Positions 45,862-57,821 of a stretch of 64,000 nt of DNA are shown here, piece after piece. Below the pieces are notes generated by a model. The model saw only the letters and a list, made by a program, of their open reading frames with translations, did not search any database and was not told the DNA's origin. Origin of the DNA: Dryocosmus kuriphilus (taxonomy: Eukaryota > Arthropoda > Insecta > Hymenoptera > Cynipidae); NCBI GenBank assembly GCA_038277395.1, contig CM076193.1, forward strand, positions 68,974,677 through 69,038,676, read 5' to 3'. The stretch's first letter is position 1. Each line of letters opens with the position of its first letter. Both the position numbers and the translations under genes were made by a program.

Positions 45862-48800
45862 ATGCCTACAGTAATTTTTTCCGTGTATAACAACACTTTC
45901 GCGAGCAGTGATAATTTGAAGTTACATATTAAAAGAATACATCCGAAGGACTTTGAGAATTTGTATAAGAAAAAAGTAACAAAAGTTACCTGTATGTTTT
46001 GTGATAAGTGTTTTGGAAAAAAATACACCCTAAAGGACCACGTTAAACGATATCACGCCCAGCATTTTAATGAAATTTACCCAAAATTAGCTTCCAATTT
46101 CACATGTGACCATTGTGAGAAGAATTTTGATTGCAAACGTCATTTGAGGTCCCACATGATAGTGCATAAAAAACAACAATCCCCTAGTGCATATAAATCA
46201 CTAAGAAAAAGAAAGACAAAGTATGTGCTATGTGCCGAACATTTACCACTTCATCAATCGACGATATGTTGTGTCACTCCAAAAACTGCCACGATATCGC
46301 CATCGAAACAGAGGAGCTGAAGTTTTCGTCTGTTACAAACTTTTCTGATTGGAAAAGTAAAATCGAAAAAGAATACATCACACAGTTTCGAAAAACAGGC
46401 GGGACGAAACCAAAAAATGACCATGTGATTACCAAGTTTTCATGCTGTCGATCAGGAATATGTGCCACGCGATCAGAGGAAGAGACATTTGAAGCTCAAA
46501 GGATCCAGAAAAATTAACGCATATTTTGTCCTGCATCTATAAGCTTAGTAACTAACACTGAGGGTAGGTTTTTTTCTCAAAGACTTTATTTCTTTTTAGC
46601 TAGATTTTAATTTCCTAACATTTTAAATATAAAGAATTAAAAATATGTACAATGTTAACAATTCAAAATAGTTACTTTTATTCTAATTTAAAAATTCATT
46701 TTGAAAAAATAGTTAATAATTTCTAATTAAAGCGTTTGAAATTAATATATAGTACGCATATTTTTTGAGATATTTTGATGTCTCAAGTTAAAAAAACACC
46801 CAGTATATTTTATTTTTCTTTTTGAATATTTTTGCTTCCTCATAGAGGAAGCTTTACGTAATGGTAACATTTACCAAAATTTTTAAATTCATTTAATTAA
46901 GCTTTCCTTAATTTAAAAATGTATTGCTGCTAGTATTGCGTGAATAGGCACGGGTAGTTTTTTTTTGTAAAGGAACAAGTGAAGCCGTTGTGCACATGGA
47001 AATTTAAAAATAATTTTGTTTGAAATTCAAATAATTTTGAATTCATAGCGATAGCAACTGATTATAGTTATTTCTCGTTGTTGCAGGTTTCTGCACTGTG
47101 AAATTCCTTAAAACACACGTGGGACATAAATGTGAAGCCTCTGAATTAGTCCACATGTCATTAAGCAAAAAAGAAAAGTAAGAGCTGGCGCAAAAAATTG
47201 CACAGAAAATCCCATTTGATTTAATTTTAGACGAAATAAAAGAGTCCGTAGCTGATTCTACTTTACGAAGGATTCATCTCAGCGAAAAGAAAGACCTTTT
47301 TAATCTGGAGTATTCATATCAGCTTGCGCAATCACCAATCTGGCACAAAAATGATGCTATTAGCGTAGAAGCGTGGGTGAATTCGATGAAAGAGCAGGGG
47401 CACAGTGTCCTATTTTATAAAACACAAGGCGTCGCATGCAGTGATCATCCGCAATTTAAAGAAGAAGACTTCATTTTAATAATTATGACGTCTTCGCAGG
47501 AAGAATTATTGAAAAAATATGGGGATGATATCACATGTATGGATGGTACACATGGTACGAATAGCTACAACTTCGAACTTCATACGGTAATGGTCGTAAA
47601 TGAACTCCGAGAGGGATTTCCTCCAACATTTTTAATTTCGAACCGATCAGATTAAGAAGTGTTTAATTTATTTTTCTCGGAAATAAAGAAACAGGTTGGA
47701 ATATTATAAAATTTAAAACGTTTATGGCAGATATGGCGGACGCATATTTCAATGCATGGCTTCAAACAATGGGGGAAGCAGAGAGAAGGTAAAAATTTGA
47801 TTAATCAGTATAATTTTAATTGAAAACTGGTTCAAAATAATAATAATTATTATTATTGCAGGTTGTACTGCACGTGGCACATTGAGAAGGCTTGGCGGAA
47901 AAACATAAACTCAAAAATAACGTCAAAAGAGCTTCGTGTAAGCATTTAAACTTTAAATATGTATTTTTATAGATTTAAAAATGTTGACGTAAACAACCAT
48001 AAGCTTACAAATATGTTTACATTTCTTTTAGGCACTTGTATATAAACAACTAAGAGTTATTCTTCAAGAATGAGATGAAAAGGTTTTTGAAAGGATGGTA
48101 TCGAAGTGCTTGCAGATTCACAGTGAAAATTTGGAAATGACTGACTTTTTGGTATATTTTGATCAATATTTGAAGAATCCGCACACTTGGGCCTTATGTT
48201 ACAGGAAGCGTGCAAACATCAATAGAGTGGGACCTCGTTCGTGTCGCTTTCGCCTTCGTGTCGTGGTCACGTGACCCCTCAAAACCTCGCTCGTGACGCG
48301 GAAATTACGTCAAAAGTTGCGCGCGCACCACAATCTAGTGCTGTTCCTACCGGTGCCTAGTCATGTCTAGTACATAACAGTGATATGTACTACCTAAGTA
48401 CGCCCCTGAAATGACCGGAAGGGAAGTTTGAGACACAAGCGAGGTTCCCGGTCCCAAGTATGCGACATGAAAGAGTCCCACTGTACTAACATGCATTTGG
48501 AAAGGCTCCATAGAGCATTAAAGTATGAATACCTGAATGTAAAGAAGATTAAGAGATTAGATAAGTCAATAACTGTAATTATGAGATACGTCAGAGATAA
48601 ATTGTTTGACAAAATCATTTCTGAGAACAAAAGATAACTCTGCACCACTGTTTCAAATATCAGGTCAAGGCATATGATATGGGACGAAGTGGATGAAAAC
48701 GTAATCATTAAAATGGATGATGTTTTCATTGTACAATCCCAGAATTCTACTGAACTGTATGATGTACGTAGAGATGTCGAAAATTGCACTTGCAAACTGA

Positions 48801-49818
48801 GATGTGATGATTGCAATGTATGCATTCACGAGTTTTACTGCACTTGCATCGATTCATGTATCAAGTTTCAAATGTGGAAGCATATTCATGCAGTTGCACG
48901 ATTGGTGAAAAACACAAATGCACCTGTCAAGAGCAATCTTAACACTGAAGGTAAACTATATTTTTTCTCGTTTTTTGTGTTATTTTTATAATTCGATTAC
49001 TATATAATCGTTCCAGTATAACTGCATTATATTCACCGGCAGCCACTTGCGAAAGTAGGAAATATGTATATTAATCATGAACAAAAAGTGAGTTTTATTT
49101 GTGCCAAAAAGTACCAGTTATTTGTGCTATAAGTTTCCTGGTAATTTGCACGGTCTTGGTTTTGCTTATTTTACATTTGTTCACAAAGATGGTAGCAGTT
49201 TATGTTTAGGAGGTGCTGATTTAATTCAACTACGAAATTAAATTTAAAACTTTATTTATTCTGAATTATTTAGCTGCTTAAATGTCGCTTTATTCCTGTT
49301 GTTTTATCTTGAAAATCTAGCATGCATTACAGAGACGAATAAGGCGATCAACACTCAAATGCTTTTTTAAATATAAATGTGGATTTTAGCGTTATCTCTA
49401 TATTTCGAATCTAAAGTGACCATTATACAATAATTAATAAACTGTTTTTATTTTAGGATGTAATAGTTTTTATGCATTGAAGAAAAAGGTGGACAAGAAC
49501 TTGACAATACTGTAAGAAATCAGCAGCAGGACAGTTTCAGATGCAAGTGGTGATGATCAGCTTCAGAAACGAAAGGACAAGCTTTGTGCATCTATTGTTG
49601 CTATGATCGGCAGCCTGACATCGATGAAGGAAGTAGAGTCTTTTGAGTTAATCGCATCATCCATGGCTCCCACTAATGCAGCTGTTAGAGAAAGCAACAA
49701 TTTAACAGATACAAAGTCTTTCAAGTCAAAAAGTGACACAAGAAGGGGCAACAATCGTCTAGAAAAACCAAGAGAATCCAGCGAAGCTCACGATATTGCT
49801 TTAAATCTTCTAATTTAA
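45862..49818 (+). pseudogene. C2H2/MULE/SWIM transposase gene with introns, decayed
   Basis: The start is ATG 45862. Exon 1 has C2H2 fingers (CMFCDKCFGKKYTLKDHVKR, CDHCEKNFDCKRHLRSH, then, after a frameshift near 46210, CAMCRTF). Four GT-AG introns fit the reading: 46564-47086, 47789-47861, 47938-48031, 48951-49456. The MULE core reads DDITCMDGTHGTNSYNFELH and, across intron 2, RRLYCTWHIEKAWR. TNMHLERLHRALKYEYLN follows, and CTCIDSCIKFQMWKHIH ends a SWIM finger. Exon 5 gives a Ser-rich tail to TAA 49818. Stops at about 47180, 47655, 48072 and 48635 and a MITE at 48225-48483 make it inactive. The family call rests on domain order. Confidence 0.7.
48225..48483. mobile_element. 259-bp MITE with TA target duplication
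   Basis: The ends GAGTGGGACCTCGTTCGTGTCGC and, in complement, CAGTGGGACTCTTTCATGTCGC are imperfect inverted repeats, flanked by TA at 48223-48224 and 48484-48485. Removing it with one TA restores the MULE reading ...NI-N-TNMHLERLH without loss of frame, which fixes the limits. It is GC-richer than the host gene and non-coding; the TA target suggests Tc1/mariner mobilisation. Confidence 0.85.
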
Positions 49819-50056
49819 AATAACTACATTCGGTAAGTACATACCCCGCCGGCAGGAATCGTTGTAGCAACGTTGTCACAACCGTCACATTCTAACTTAC
49901 CGACAAACGGTCACAACCGGAATAATGTTGTGGCAACGTTGGTGCAACCGGTAAAATGTCCGCTTATGTTGAAACCAGAGGTTGAACGCGTTGTCTCTTG
50001 AACGTTGTCTCAACGTTGGCGCACCGTCGGTATTACATACATGCATACATACATAC

Positions 50057-50081
50057 ATATATATATATACATGTATATATA

Positions 50082-50119
<38 letters not shown>
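50057..50119. repeat. (TA)n tract, left of the Gypsy insertion
   Basis: A TA-rich microsatellite reaching the first base of the LTR. The matching (TA)n at 59387-59430 is the other half of the same tract. Confidence 0.9.
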
Positions 50120-50122
<3 letters not shown>

Positions 50123-51422
50123 AATGTGGCATAAATTTAAACGCCACTTATCTTCTCGACCGGTCATGGCAGGATCCCAAATAATGGTGTAAGGGGGGGG
50201 GGAAGATGTGTCAGCCGTTGTTATCTGTTAAACGGTCTTGAGAGATGCCGGACAATGGGTCGATTTACTTTCTTATCGGTTGTACTGGCGCTCGAATTTG
50301 TATATGTTTAGGAAATGACGTCGCTCCAAAGATCCCGCCAATTATTCGCACGATGACTTCCCCTTTGCTAGGGTTCAACGACTCACCTGTTCTCTGGGTG
50401 ACGTCACGAGAGGCGCCAACTATTTTGGCGGTCTCATAGAAGGATACTCCGGCGATCAACGACTGACCAATGAGAAAAAGGAGGGATCGTCGATGTTCTA
50501 GTCTTCAACAAAAAAAAAAAAATAGATTTTAATGTCGAGACCCTTTCCTTTTATATAAAATGTAATCCCTAAAACTTTAGTGGTATCTAAAATAATATTT
50601 AGTCCGCGATTCTGTTGGAGAAAACCTTCTAAAATTTAACTTTGTTCGTCGTTAGAAGTCGAATGTTTGAAAGGATCTATGTACCACGGATTGGCTACAA
50701 CCCATCTAGTGGCGCGCGTGCGCAGTCATTTCACGAATGTTTAAAACTCACCGGCGGCGCCTGGGAACGTTATCCTGTCACGACCTTTCGAGCGGATCAG
50801 TTGCTTCTAGATTCAATTGTGGCCGGGTCGCCACTGAACCTATGGATATTCCTCGGATATCTTGGAGGACATGTCTCAGACGCCACCGGTGAGTTTCGTC
50901 ATTGTTTCGGCGCTTTATTACGTTTCTCATGGATTATCGGTAAGAGTTTAAATTCTTTAACCCGGAGACTTGGCATTTCTCAGGGCGCTGGTTGTTTGCT
51001 AAAATTTAAATTTTGATTCGTGTTTGATTTACTTCAGCGGCGGTTACATTTATTTTACTCTTTCCACCATTAAACGAGAATTACGGCTTATAAATGGCAA
51101 TCACATTGTTCTTCCTCTTTTTTTTTTGTAACACAACGTAATTACTTGCTTGTCACTCAACTTGAACAAAAATTGTTGTTTCTCAAACTATGAATCATGC
51201 AATAAATCTAACCACAATTATGTTATCACATGATCAAAGATTCGTGTTGTCTCTTGGTTTTTAAACATAAGATCCAAGCCCAGAATCCACTAATCCTTAT
51301 AGTAATCTCATAATAATAATAATGGAGTCTCCTGGAGTGGTTTGCGGTTTCTATTCTGCCTGAGATTCTGAATCATACTTTTCTTGACGTTTCAGCTCTC
51401 CAAGTCCAGGGACACCGTTACA
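50120..51422 (+). repeat. 5' LTR of the young Gypsy
   Basis: A 1303-bp LTR, TGTAATGTGGCATAAATT...CACCGTTACA. It has a TATA-like TTTTATATAAAATG (about 50547) and a G10 run at about 50193. Open frames in it are duplicated in the other LTR and are not considered genes. Confidence 0.95.
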
Positions 51423-51440
51423 TGGCGCCCAACTTTCACA
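51423..51440 (+). promoter_or_regulatory. Primer-binding site of the young Gypsy
   Basis: TGGCGCCCAACTTTCACA follows the LTR directly. The TGGCGCCCAAC start is shared with the primer site at 60551, so both Gypsy elements probably use the same tRNA. Confidence 0.75.
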
Positions 51441-52693
51441 GGCTTGGCACGAATTTTTGACAAGTTTTGCATACCTTTTTTATTATTTTCAGAGGAATAG
51501 TGATATTTGATTTATTGATTTTGCGTGTTCCATCTGTTTTTTGTTGCTGCTGTTTTTGCTTTGTTATTTTTTTTTTTGGTACTTCTTTTTTTTCAGAGAG
51601 CGCTAAAGCGCTATAAAAGAAGGAAAAAGTCCTTATGAGCAATAGGCACCTTAGACAGTGACGGGCAGGTAGGCCGCGTCCGCGAGTGCCGCGTCGGGAA
51701 GTGTTCGCGAGGGAAATTAAAAATTTTTCTTATCTCTGGAAAAAAAAAAATAATAATAATAACGAACGGGAGTGCGTTTACAGCTGCGGTAGCTCGGTCG
51801 AAGTTTTCTATCAGAGCATTTAGGTATCAGAGGTTAATTTCTGTAAAAATGCCGTGAAAGAATCATAATTTTCGGTTCATTTTGATTAACTTCGATCGAA
51901 ATCTGCCTAACACGAGATTTGCGCTTACAAGCATTCAAATTCGTATATTTGCACTTGGTTGGGGACAGGAACATAAATCATAATAGAGACTTAGCTATAC
52001 CTAAAAGTATAGCTAACAACATAGCTGTTGCGCTCTCGAGTTCTCGTGTCGCTCGGTCTCTTTTAGACCTAGAGCGCTGTTCCACTCGCTTCGACGTTCG
52101 TTACACTTTTCCGTGAGGCAATACCTACCGCAGCAGCCTCTCTCTCTGAACGCAGTACGTCTTCTCTCTCCCATCAGCGGACAGCATTGCTAGCATCGTT
52201 CTTACTCGTGGCCCGCACTTGTCGCCATTTTGAGTCGCTCGCACGCATAGACCGGCGTAACTTCACCTTCCCGCGACAGTACCGTGCCTTGACGTTTTCT
52301 CTCTTCGCGCGTATTACGTTCTCTCTCCGACACCAACAATCATCGTTCTTGCTCGTGGCTCGCAGTTGTCGCCATCTTAAATCGCTTACATACGCTGACC
52401 AGAGTTACATCACCTCCCCACTCGGTGATACCCATTCCGTGAAGCTTCTTCTGTCGCGCTCGACTATTGCCGGTTAACTCGTAACTGCTCGGATTTTCTC
52501 ACTTAAGGTGTGAATTTAGAGCAAAATAACGTGACAGCGCGGTATCTATATAATTTTCAACGGATACTTGCACTATTTCCGGAAAAATAGTACATTATGT
52601 CAGGGCGATTATTATCTCATTCTACAGGTTTTTTTTTAACCGTACTTTTGCTTCGTTAATCTCGGTCTAATCCTTGCGGATTCGTTGGTTAAA
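51441..52693 (+). other. Leader of the young Gypsy
   Basis: A 1.25-kb untranslated leader. It contains a partial tandem duplication (TCGTTCTTACTCGTGGCCCGCA at about 52196 and a TCGTTCTTGCTCGTGGCTCGCA-like copy at about 52333, with TTGTCGCCAT after each). No convincing ORF was seen. Confidence 0.6.
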
Positions 52694-54528
52694 ATGGCTC
52701 GTAACCCGGATCGGGATACTTGGATATATTCCTTAAATGAACCCGAGCTGCGATGTTTGGCCAACGAATTCTGTATAAACCCGACCGGGTTAATACCTAT
52801 ACTGCGCGATAGAATCTTGCGGTATGTTAGAATGCGTGACGGAGACGTTAAAATACCATGGGATAGAATAGACACTTATAATGCATTCACGATGCAACCA
52901 GACGCTATGCATGGTAGTAACCCGTCAGGGTTACAAACACCTTCCTTTTTAAACATTAACAGGCATTCTAATATATATACGATCCATGCATTACGACTGG
53001 ATGTGCGACAACTACGACTACCACTTCGACAATTACAACAACAGCCGGCACGGCTACAACAGAAGCAATACGTAACGCGACACTTCCAGCTACGTTTCTG
53101 CCGACCTCAAGCCTTGAGGCACCTTCGCACTTGACCCGAAATAGCAATTACCGCTCGGGTAATCAGATTTTCGTTTCCCCGGTAATTGACCTCAGTCAAC
53201 CACCACCTGGTTTCTCGCATACTGAGAGAAGTCAATTTCATTTTCCGGGCTACGCGTTTAAAAAGGTCCAAAATACTCCGAGGGAAAATTTAACAAATAT
53301 CCCTAACGATATTTGGAATTCCACACGTCTGCCAGGTGGCCGACTGCCGCCTACCCCTACGGATAATAATTTACGGGGACCGGTTGACTTCGACATCCCT
53401 CCACCAGTGGCTAATACACCAACCCACTTAACTGATCCAGCACCGGTACAAGCTGGAAATACTTTCCCCCAATACTATAGGCATTTTCATAGCCTAAACC
53501 AAAACCGCGATATAGGAAAAATAGTCCGGCAATGGAACATCTCTTTTGACGGATCTTCTTCTAATAGTTCAGAAGAATTTTTGACAAAAATATCTGAAAA
53601 TAGGATTTTTTCACCGGTAACAGATGCGGAGGTTATTAGCGCATTACCTTTATTACTGACGGGATTAGCTAGGCTATGGTACCGTAACTTAATGGCGGAA
53701 GGTAAAGCGTGGAATAATTGGTCCGACTTTCAAGTCGATTTCAGAGACCGTTTCACGGGAGATAATATAGACCACAAAATACGGGAACAAATTAGAACCC
53801 GAACTCAAGGCCCTAAAGAGAAAATCGAAGACTATCTCACTTGTCTTATCGGCCTTTATAATAAATTAGACTACCCCGGTACTAGACAGGAGCAATTGGA
53901 TAATGCCCATCGCGGATTGCGCCCCGATTATAAAAAACATATTAAACGTCGGGACGTCAAAAATTTTGAGGAATTGGCCCTTTTAGGTAAAGATTGGGAA
54001 GCGGAGTGGGCAACCTTTGAAGAATATAAACCACCCCCTCCTCCGGAAACTTCATTCCTACCGGAATTCGCATATAAACCCGGGAAAAATAAGGGTAATA
54101 AATCTAATTCATCGGCCACGGAGGGCTCACAAAGGAAATCTACCCACTGCGCCGCAGCAGAACCCTCTCTACCCGAACCCTTAGCAGCTATGAACCCCAT
54201 AATGGATAGTTCGGTTCTTAAAAATAAAAATAAAAAGGGTAAAAGTTATAATAAAAATAAAAATAAAACCTCGACGGAAGCCGAACCGGTAGATGCTCTT
54301 GCGACATCCTCTAAGGACATCTCTTCGGACCTTATTAAGCCCATATGCCGCAACTGTTTAGCACACGGGATACCGGGCCCGCACAACCACTATCACTTTA
54401 ATTGTGATAAAGATAAAGCTTTATATTGCTTTACTTGTGGCCGCCCGGGAGTCCGTAAAACCGACTGCCCTACTCCTGAATGTAAGGCTAAACGCAAGTC
54501 GGGAAACGAAAGAGGGGTTCAGAACTAG
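52694..54528 (+). CDS. Gag of the young Gypsy (SAP-like N-terminus, capsid, zinc finger), one frame change
   Basis: Structural protein of the retrotransposon particle. The first ATG, 52694, opens MARNPDRDTWIYSLNEPELR; the segment to LRDRILRYV resembles a SAP domain. This frame stays open to 53134 but stops making sense at about 52990, where the main frame (open 52972-54528) takes over with a Thr-rich linker. No ATG precedes the capsid in the main frame, so a one-base indel between 52972 and 53130 is likely. The capsid (about 53500-54010) contains WYRNLMAEGKAWNNWSDFQV and YLTCLIGLYNKLDYPG. The C-terminus has CFTCGRPGVRKTDC, a knuckle whose usual His is Val. Gag ends at TAG 54526. Confidence 0.85.
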
Positions 54529-54550
54529 AGGTCATTGCTGAAACTACCCC
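54501..54550 (+). promoter_or_regulatory. Programmed -1 ribosomal frameshift signal (gag/pol)
   Basis: The heptamer G GGA AAC (54501-54507) is in the gag frame (codons TCG-GGA-AAC) and has the X-XXY-YYZ form. Pol is in the -1 frame, with stops at 54483 and 54489 just upstream and none after. Six nt downstream a bulged stem can form: GGGG (54514-54517) with CCCC (54547-54550) and TTCAG (54518-54522) with CTGAA (54538-54542). The gag stop (54526) lies within the stem. GGGAAAC is an established slippery sequence in betaretroviruses. Confidence 0.8.
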
Positions 54551-57500
54551 GCCAAATACCGGCCTCCCTGCTGAAACACCGGTTTTCGCTTCTTTGCGTA
54601 TCGCCCCTTCTTCTTCCAAGTCGGTTTCTGGGGGGGAAGCGCCCGTAAAACCGTTAGAAGGAAAATTAATTAAGGTAGACTCCGACTCGGATTTAGAGGG
54701 CGAATGTGACGCACTTATTTACGAGGAAATCAATGAGCGTTACTTCGTAAAAATAAAAATCGGAAACACAGAGTTAGAAGCTTTGGTCGATTCAGGATCC
54801 GGTAAATCGATCTTAGGTAATCAAGGAATTGAAGCGGTCAACAAACTAGGCGCTAAAATTATTCCCTCTAGAATCAAGGCAATCATGTTTCCTAATGGAA
54901 CAACGGAGACCGTATTAGGCCAGGTAGTCGTCCCGGTTAAACTCGATACAATAGTTAAGCAGGTGGTTTTTAGAGCAGTCATAAATTGCAAATATCAGTG
55001 TGTGTTAGGCATGGACGCTATCAGGATTTTTAAATTGATAGTGGACGGTAGCACCGATACGTTACAAATGATCTATGACCGGGCTATACCACACACAGCT
55101 ACGATTGACTTGCTCTCAACCCCTTCTTATTACGAGGACTGCGCAGCCATCAAAGAGCTAACCGAGGAACAAGCTATAATAGTTAAAAATTTTATAGCGG
55201 AAAAGGCCCCTAACCCTTCAAAACTAGGCAAAACCAATTTAGCCGAACATAAAATTGATGTGGGTGACCATACACCCATAAAACAAAAAGGATACCGTCG
55301 GTCCCCCGCGGTCGTGTCTGAGCTACACAAGATCCTTGATGATTTATTAGACCAAGGATTGGTTGAACCGTCGGATAGCCCTTGGGCATCACCCCCAGTG
55401 ATGGTTAGGAAGCCTAACGGATCTTATAGGCTTTGTGTCGATTATAGGGCCGTTAATAAGTGCTCCAAGAAAGACGCTTATCCGTTACCACCGATGTCAA
55501 ACATTTTAGATCGGCTAACGGAAGCCAATTATATCTCGACCCTAGATCTTAAAATGGCCTTCCATCAAATACCCCTAGAGGAAAAAAGTAAGGAGATTAC
55601 TGCTTTTTCAGTACAGGGTCGTGGTCATTTCCATTATACTCGAATGCCCTTTGGGTTAGCTAATTCGCCTGCGACCTTTCAGCGATTAATAGATCGTATA
55701 ATAGGTCCCGAACTGGAACCACACGCTTTTGCTTATCTCGATGATATAATCATTGTTAGCAGGACGTTTGAGGACCACATAAAGTGGCTTACGCTCGTTC
55801 TGGAGAGAGTGTCGAAGGCGGGCCTTTCAATAAATCCGGAAAAATGTCTGTTCTTTCGGAATGAAATCCGTTACTTGGGTTATCTGGTGAATAGCGAGGG
55901 AGTCAAGATCGATCCTGAGAAATTGGCACCCGTCGTCGATTACCCAGCACCGAAGAACATTAAACAACTCCGGAGGTTCTTAGGTTCCGCGTCCTGGTAT
56001 CGTAGATTTATACCAAACCTAGCTACTATTTCTGAACCGCTTACCCGCTTGCTCCGTAAAAATTGCCCTTGGACTTGGCAGGAGGAGCAGGAAATGGCCT
56101 TTCAGGCCATTAAAAAGGCGCTCGTCTCAGCACCAGTGGTCTCGTGTCCGAACTTCTCTTATCCGTTTATTTTACAAACAGACGCTAGCTCTGCCGGCCT
56201 CGGGGCTGTCCTCACACAGACCTATGATGGTGCGGAGCGAGTAATCGCATACGCTAGCCGAACGCTTTCCGATGCGGAACGCAACTACTCCGTAACAGAG
56301 AAGGAGTGCTTAGCAGTCGTTTGGGGTATCCGGAAGTTTAGAGAATACTTGGAAGGTTTCCATTTCTTTGTGATAACCGACCATAGCAGTCTTAAATGGC
56401 TTCAATCTCTTAAGGATCCTTCCGGAAGACTTGCTCGTTGGTCACTGAGCCTGCTGGAGTATGACTTCGAGGTGCAATACCGTAAAGGTGCTCAACATGT
56501 AGTGCCCGATTTTCTCTCCAGATTGACTCAGGACCAAGATGAAGTTGAGCAATCAGCAGCAGTTTTGGTCACTGAGGACACTTGGTATCTTAAGCGCTTA
56601 GCAGATGTTGAGCAAACTCCACAAGCTTTCCCAACATGGAAAATTGAGAACGGACTCTTATATCATCACCGAGTCCGCGATTTAATTGATCCTATCTTCT
56701 CTGATCTTAACGCTTGGAAGCTTGTGTTACCTAAGGAACAACGTGAAACAGCTCTTACTGAAGCTCATAACAACCCTCAGTCCGGTCACATGGGGGTCGA
56801 AAAGACTTACCATAGGATAGCTACTCTATACTACTGGCCAGGATTTTATCGCGACGTGGTGAAATTCATCAAGATCTGCGATACATGTCAAAAGTGTAAA
56901 GTTGAACAAGCCAAAACGCCTGGCGAAATGGGACATCGCGCGATTGAACAACCATGGTTTATGGTCGGAGCTGATATTATGGGGCCGTATACCCCCTCCT
57001 CAACCCAACATAAATATATAGTGGTCTTCCAAGATTTTTTTACTAAATGGGTAGAAATAATCCCATTAAGAAGTGCAACCGGTCCCGCCATCGCTAACGC
57101 TTTTCACGACACGGTTATAAGCCGTTGGGGAACACCGAGGTTCTTGTTCACCGATAATGGAACAGAGTTTTGTAACAGGTCGGTAGATGAATTGTGCGCG
57201 AAGTATAAAATCCGCCGGAGTAAAACACCCAAGTACCATCCACAATCTAATCCAGTCGAAAGGGTTAATAGGGTCATTAAAACGATGCTGCGTTCTTATA
57301 TAAAAGATACGCAACGTAAGTGGGACTTATATCTAAATGATTTTCGCTTCGCTTACAACACTGCGTATCATACCTCCCTGAAAACCTCGCCAGCTTTCCT
57401 TAATTTCGGCCGCGAACCGCTACCATCTGGATCACTTCATGATAATCTGCAGCCCGAAGAGCCGCTGATCACTCCTTCCGGGAAAGTCGACGCCTGGTTG

Positions 57501-57821
57501 GAAAGGATCCAAAAACTCGACGCATTGCATGACCTTATGAAAATTCATTTAAACGCGGCACACGGTCAACAAGCCTATCATTATAATTTACGAACTAGGC
57601 CGAGGACATACCAACTTGGCGATAAGGTATTACAACGCGATAGGACCCTTTCTTCAAAGGATAAAGGAATAACATCTTCGTTAGCTCCTGTGTATCAAGC
57701 CGAAGTTTTCACTGTTTCTAAGATACTGTCAAGAACCGTGTTTGAATTGACAGACAGCAAGGGAAATACCGTCCCTTACACTTGTCATACTAAAGACCTT
57801 AAGCCTTATTTTTCGAAATAA
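54507..57821 (+). CDS. Pol of the young Gypsy: protease, RT, RNase H, integrase
   Basis: The polyprotein is reached by -1 frameshifting; its frame overlaps gag by about 20 nt and is uninterrupted to TAA 57819. Counting from the TTG codon at 54594: aspartic protease LVDSGSGKS (Asp66), RT with LDLKMAFHQIPL and YLDD (381-384), RNase H QTDASSAGLGAVL (Asp530), integrase zinc domain starting HMGVEKTYHRI (His732) with CDTCQKC, core GADIMGPYT (Asp794), FTDNGTEF (Asp854) and PVERVNR (Glu889), a DD(35)E spacing. A C-terminal DKVLQRDRT region follows. All key residues are present, so it is probably functional. No chromodomain or env was recognised. Confidence 0.95.
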   Translation, partial: RKRGSELEVIAETTPPNTGLPAETPVFASLRIAPSSSKSVSGGEAPVKPLEGKLIKVDSDSDLEGECDALIYEEINERYFVKIKIGNTELEALVDSGSGKSILGNQGIEAVNKLGAKIIPSRIKAIMFPNGTTETVLGQVVVPVKLDTIVKQVVFRAVINCKYQCVLGMDAIRIFKLIVDGSTDTLQMIYDRAIPHTATIDLLSTPSYYEDCAAIKELTEEQAIIVKNFIAEKAPNPSKLGKTNLAEHKIDVGDHTPIKQKGYRRSPAVVSELHKILDDLLDQGLVEPSDSPWASPPVMVRKPNGSYRLCVDYRAVNKCSKKDAYPLPPMSNILDRLTEANYISTLDLKMAFHQIPLEEKSKEITAFSVQGRGHFHYTRMPFGLANSPATFQRLIDRIIGPELEPHAFAYLDDIIIVSRTFEDHIKWLTLVLERVSKAGLSINPEKCLFFRNEIRYLGYLVNSEGVKIDPEKLAPVVDYPAPKNIKQLRRFLGSASWYRRFIPNLATISEPLTRLLRKNCPWTWQEEQEMAFQAIKKALVSAPVVSCPNFSYPFILQTDASSAGLGAVLTQTYDGAERVIAYASRTLSDAERNYSVTEKECLAVVWGIRKFREYLEGFHFFVITDHSSLKWLQSLKDPSGRLARWSLSLLEYDFEVQYRKGAQHVVPDFLSRLTQDQDEVEQSAAVLVTEDTWYLKRLADVEQTPQAFPTWKIENGLLYHHRVRDLIDPIFSDLNAWKLVLPKEQRETALTEAHNNPQSGHMGVEKTYHRIATLYYWPGFYRDVVKFIKICDTCQKCKVEQAKTPGEMGHRAIEQPWFMVGADIMGPYTPSSTQHKYIVVFQDFFTKWVEIIPLRSATGPAIANAFHDTVISRWGTPRFLFTDNGTEFCNRSVDELCAKYKIRRSKTPKYHPQSNPVERVNRVIKTMLRSYIKDTQRKWDLYLNDFRFAYNTAYHTSLKTSPAFLNFGREPLPSGSLHDNLQPEEPLITPSGKVDAWLERIQKLDALHDLMKIHLNAAHGQQAYHYNLRTRPRTYQLGDKVLQRDRTLSSKDKGITSSLAPVYQAEVFTVSKILSRTVFELTDSKGNTVPYTCHTKDLKPYFSK

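Noticed and set aside
50245..51016. Small ORFs within the young Gypsy LTR (repeated in the other LTR)
   Set aside because: Identical only because the LTRs are identical; no domain, and LTRs are regulatory.
52948..52954. TTTAAAC slippery heptamer in the gag N-terminal frame
   Set aside because: It is in the right phase, but the -1 frame meets TAA at 52957, so it cannot join the N-terminal part to the capsid frame.
54557..54583. ACCGG...CCGGT stem as the frameshift stimulator
   Set aside because: Starts about 50 nt after the heptamer, too far; the nearer GGGG/CCCC stem is better placed.
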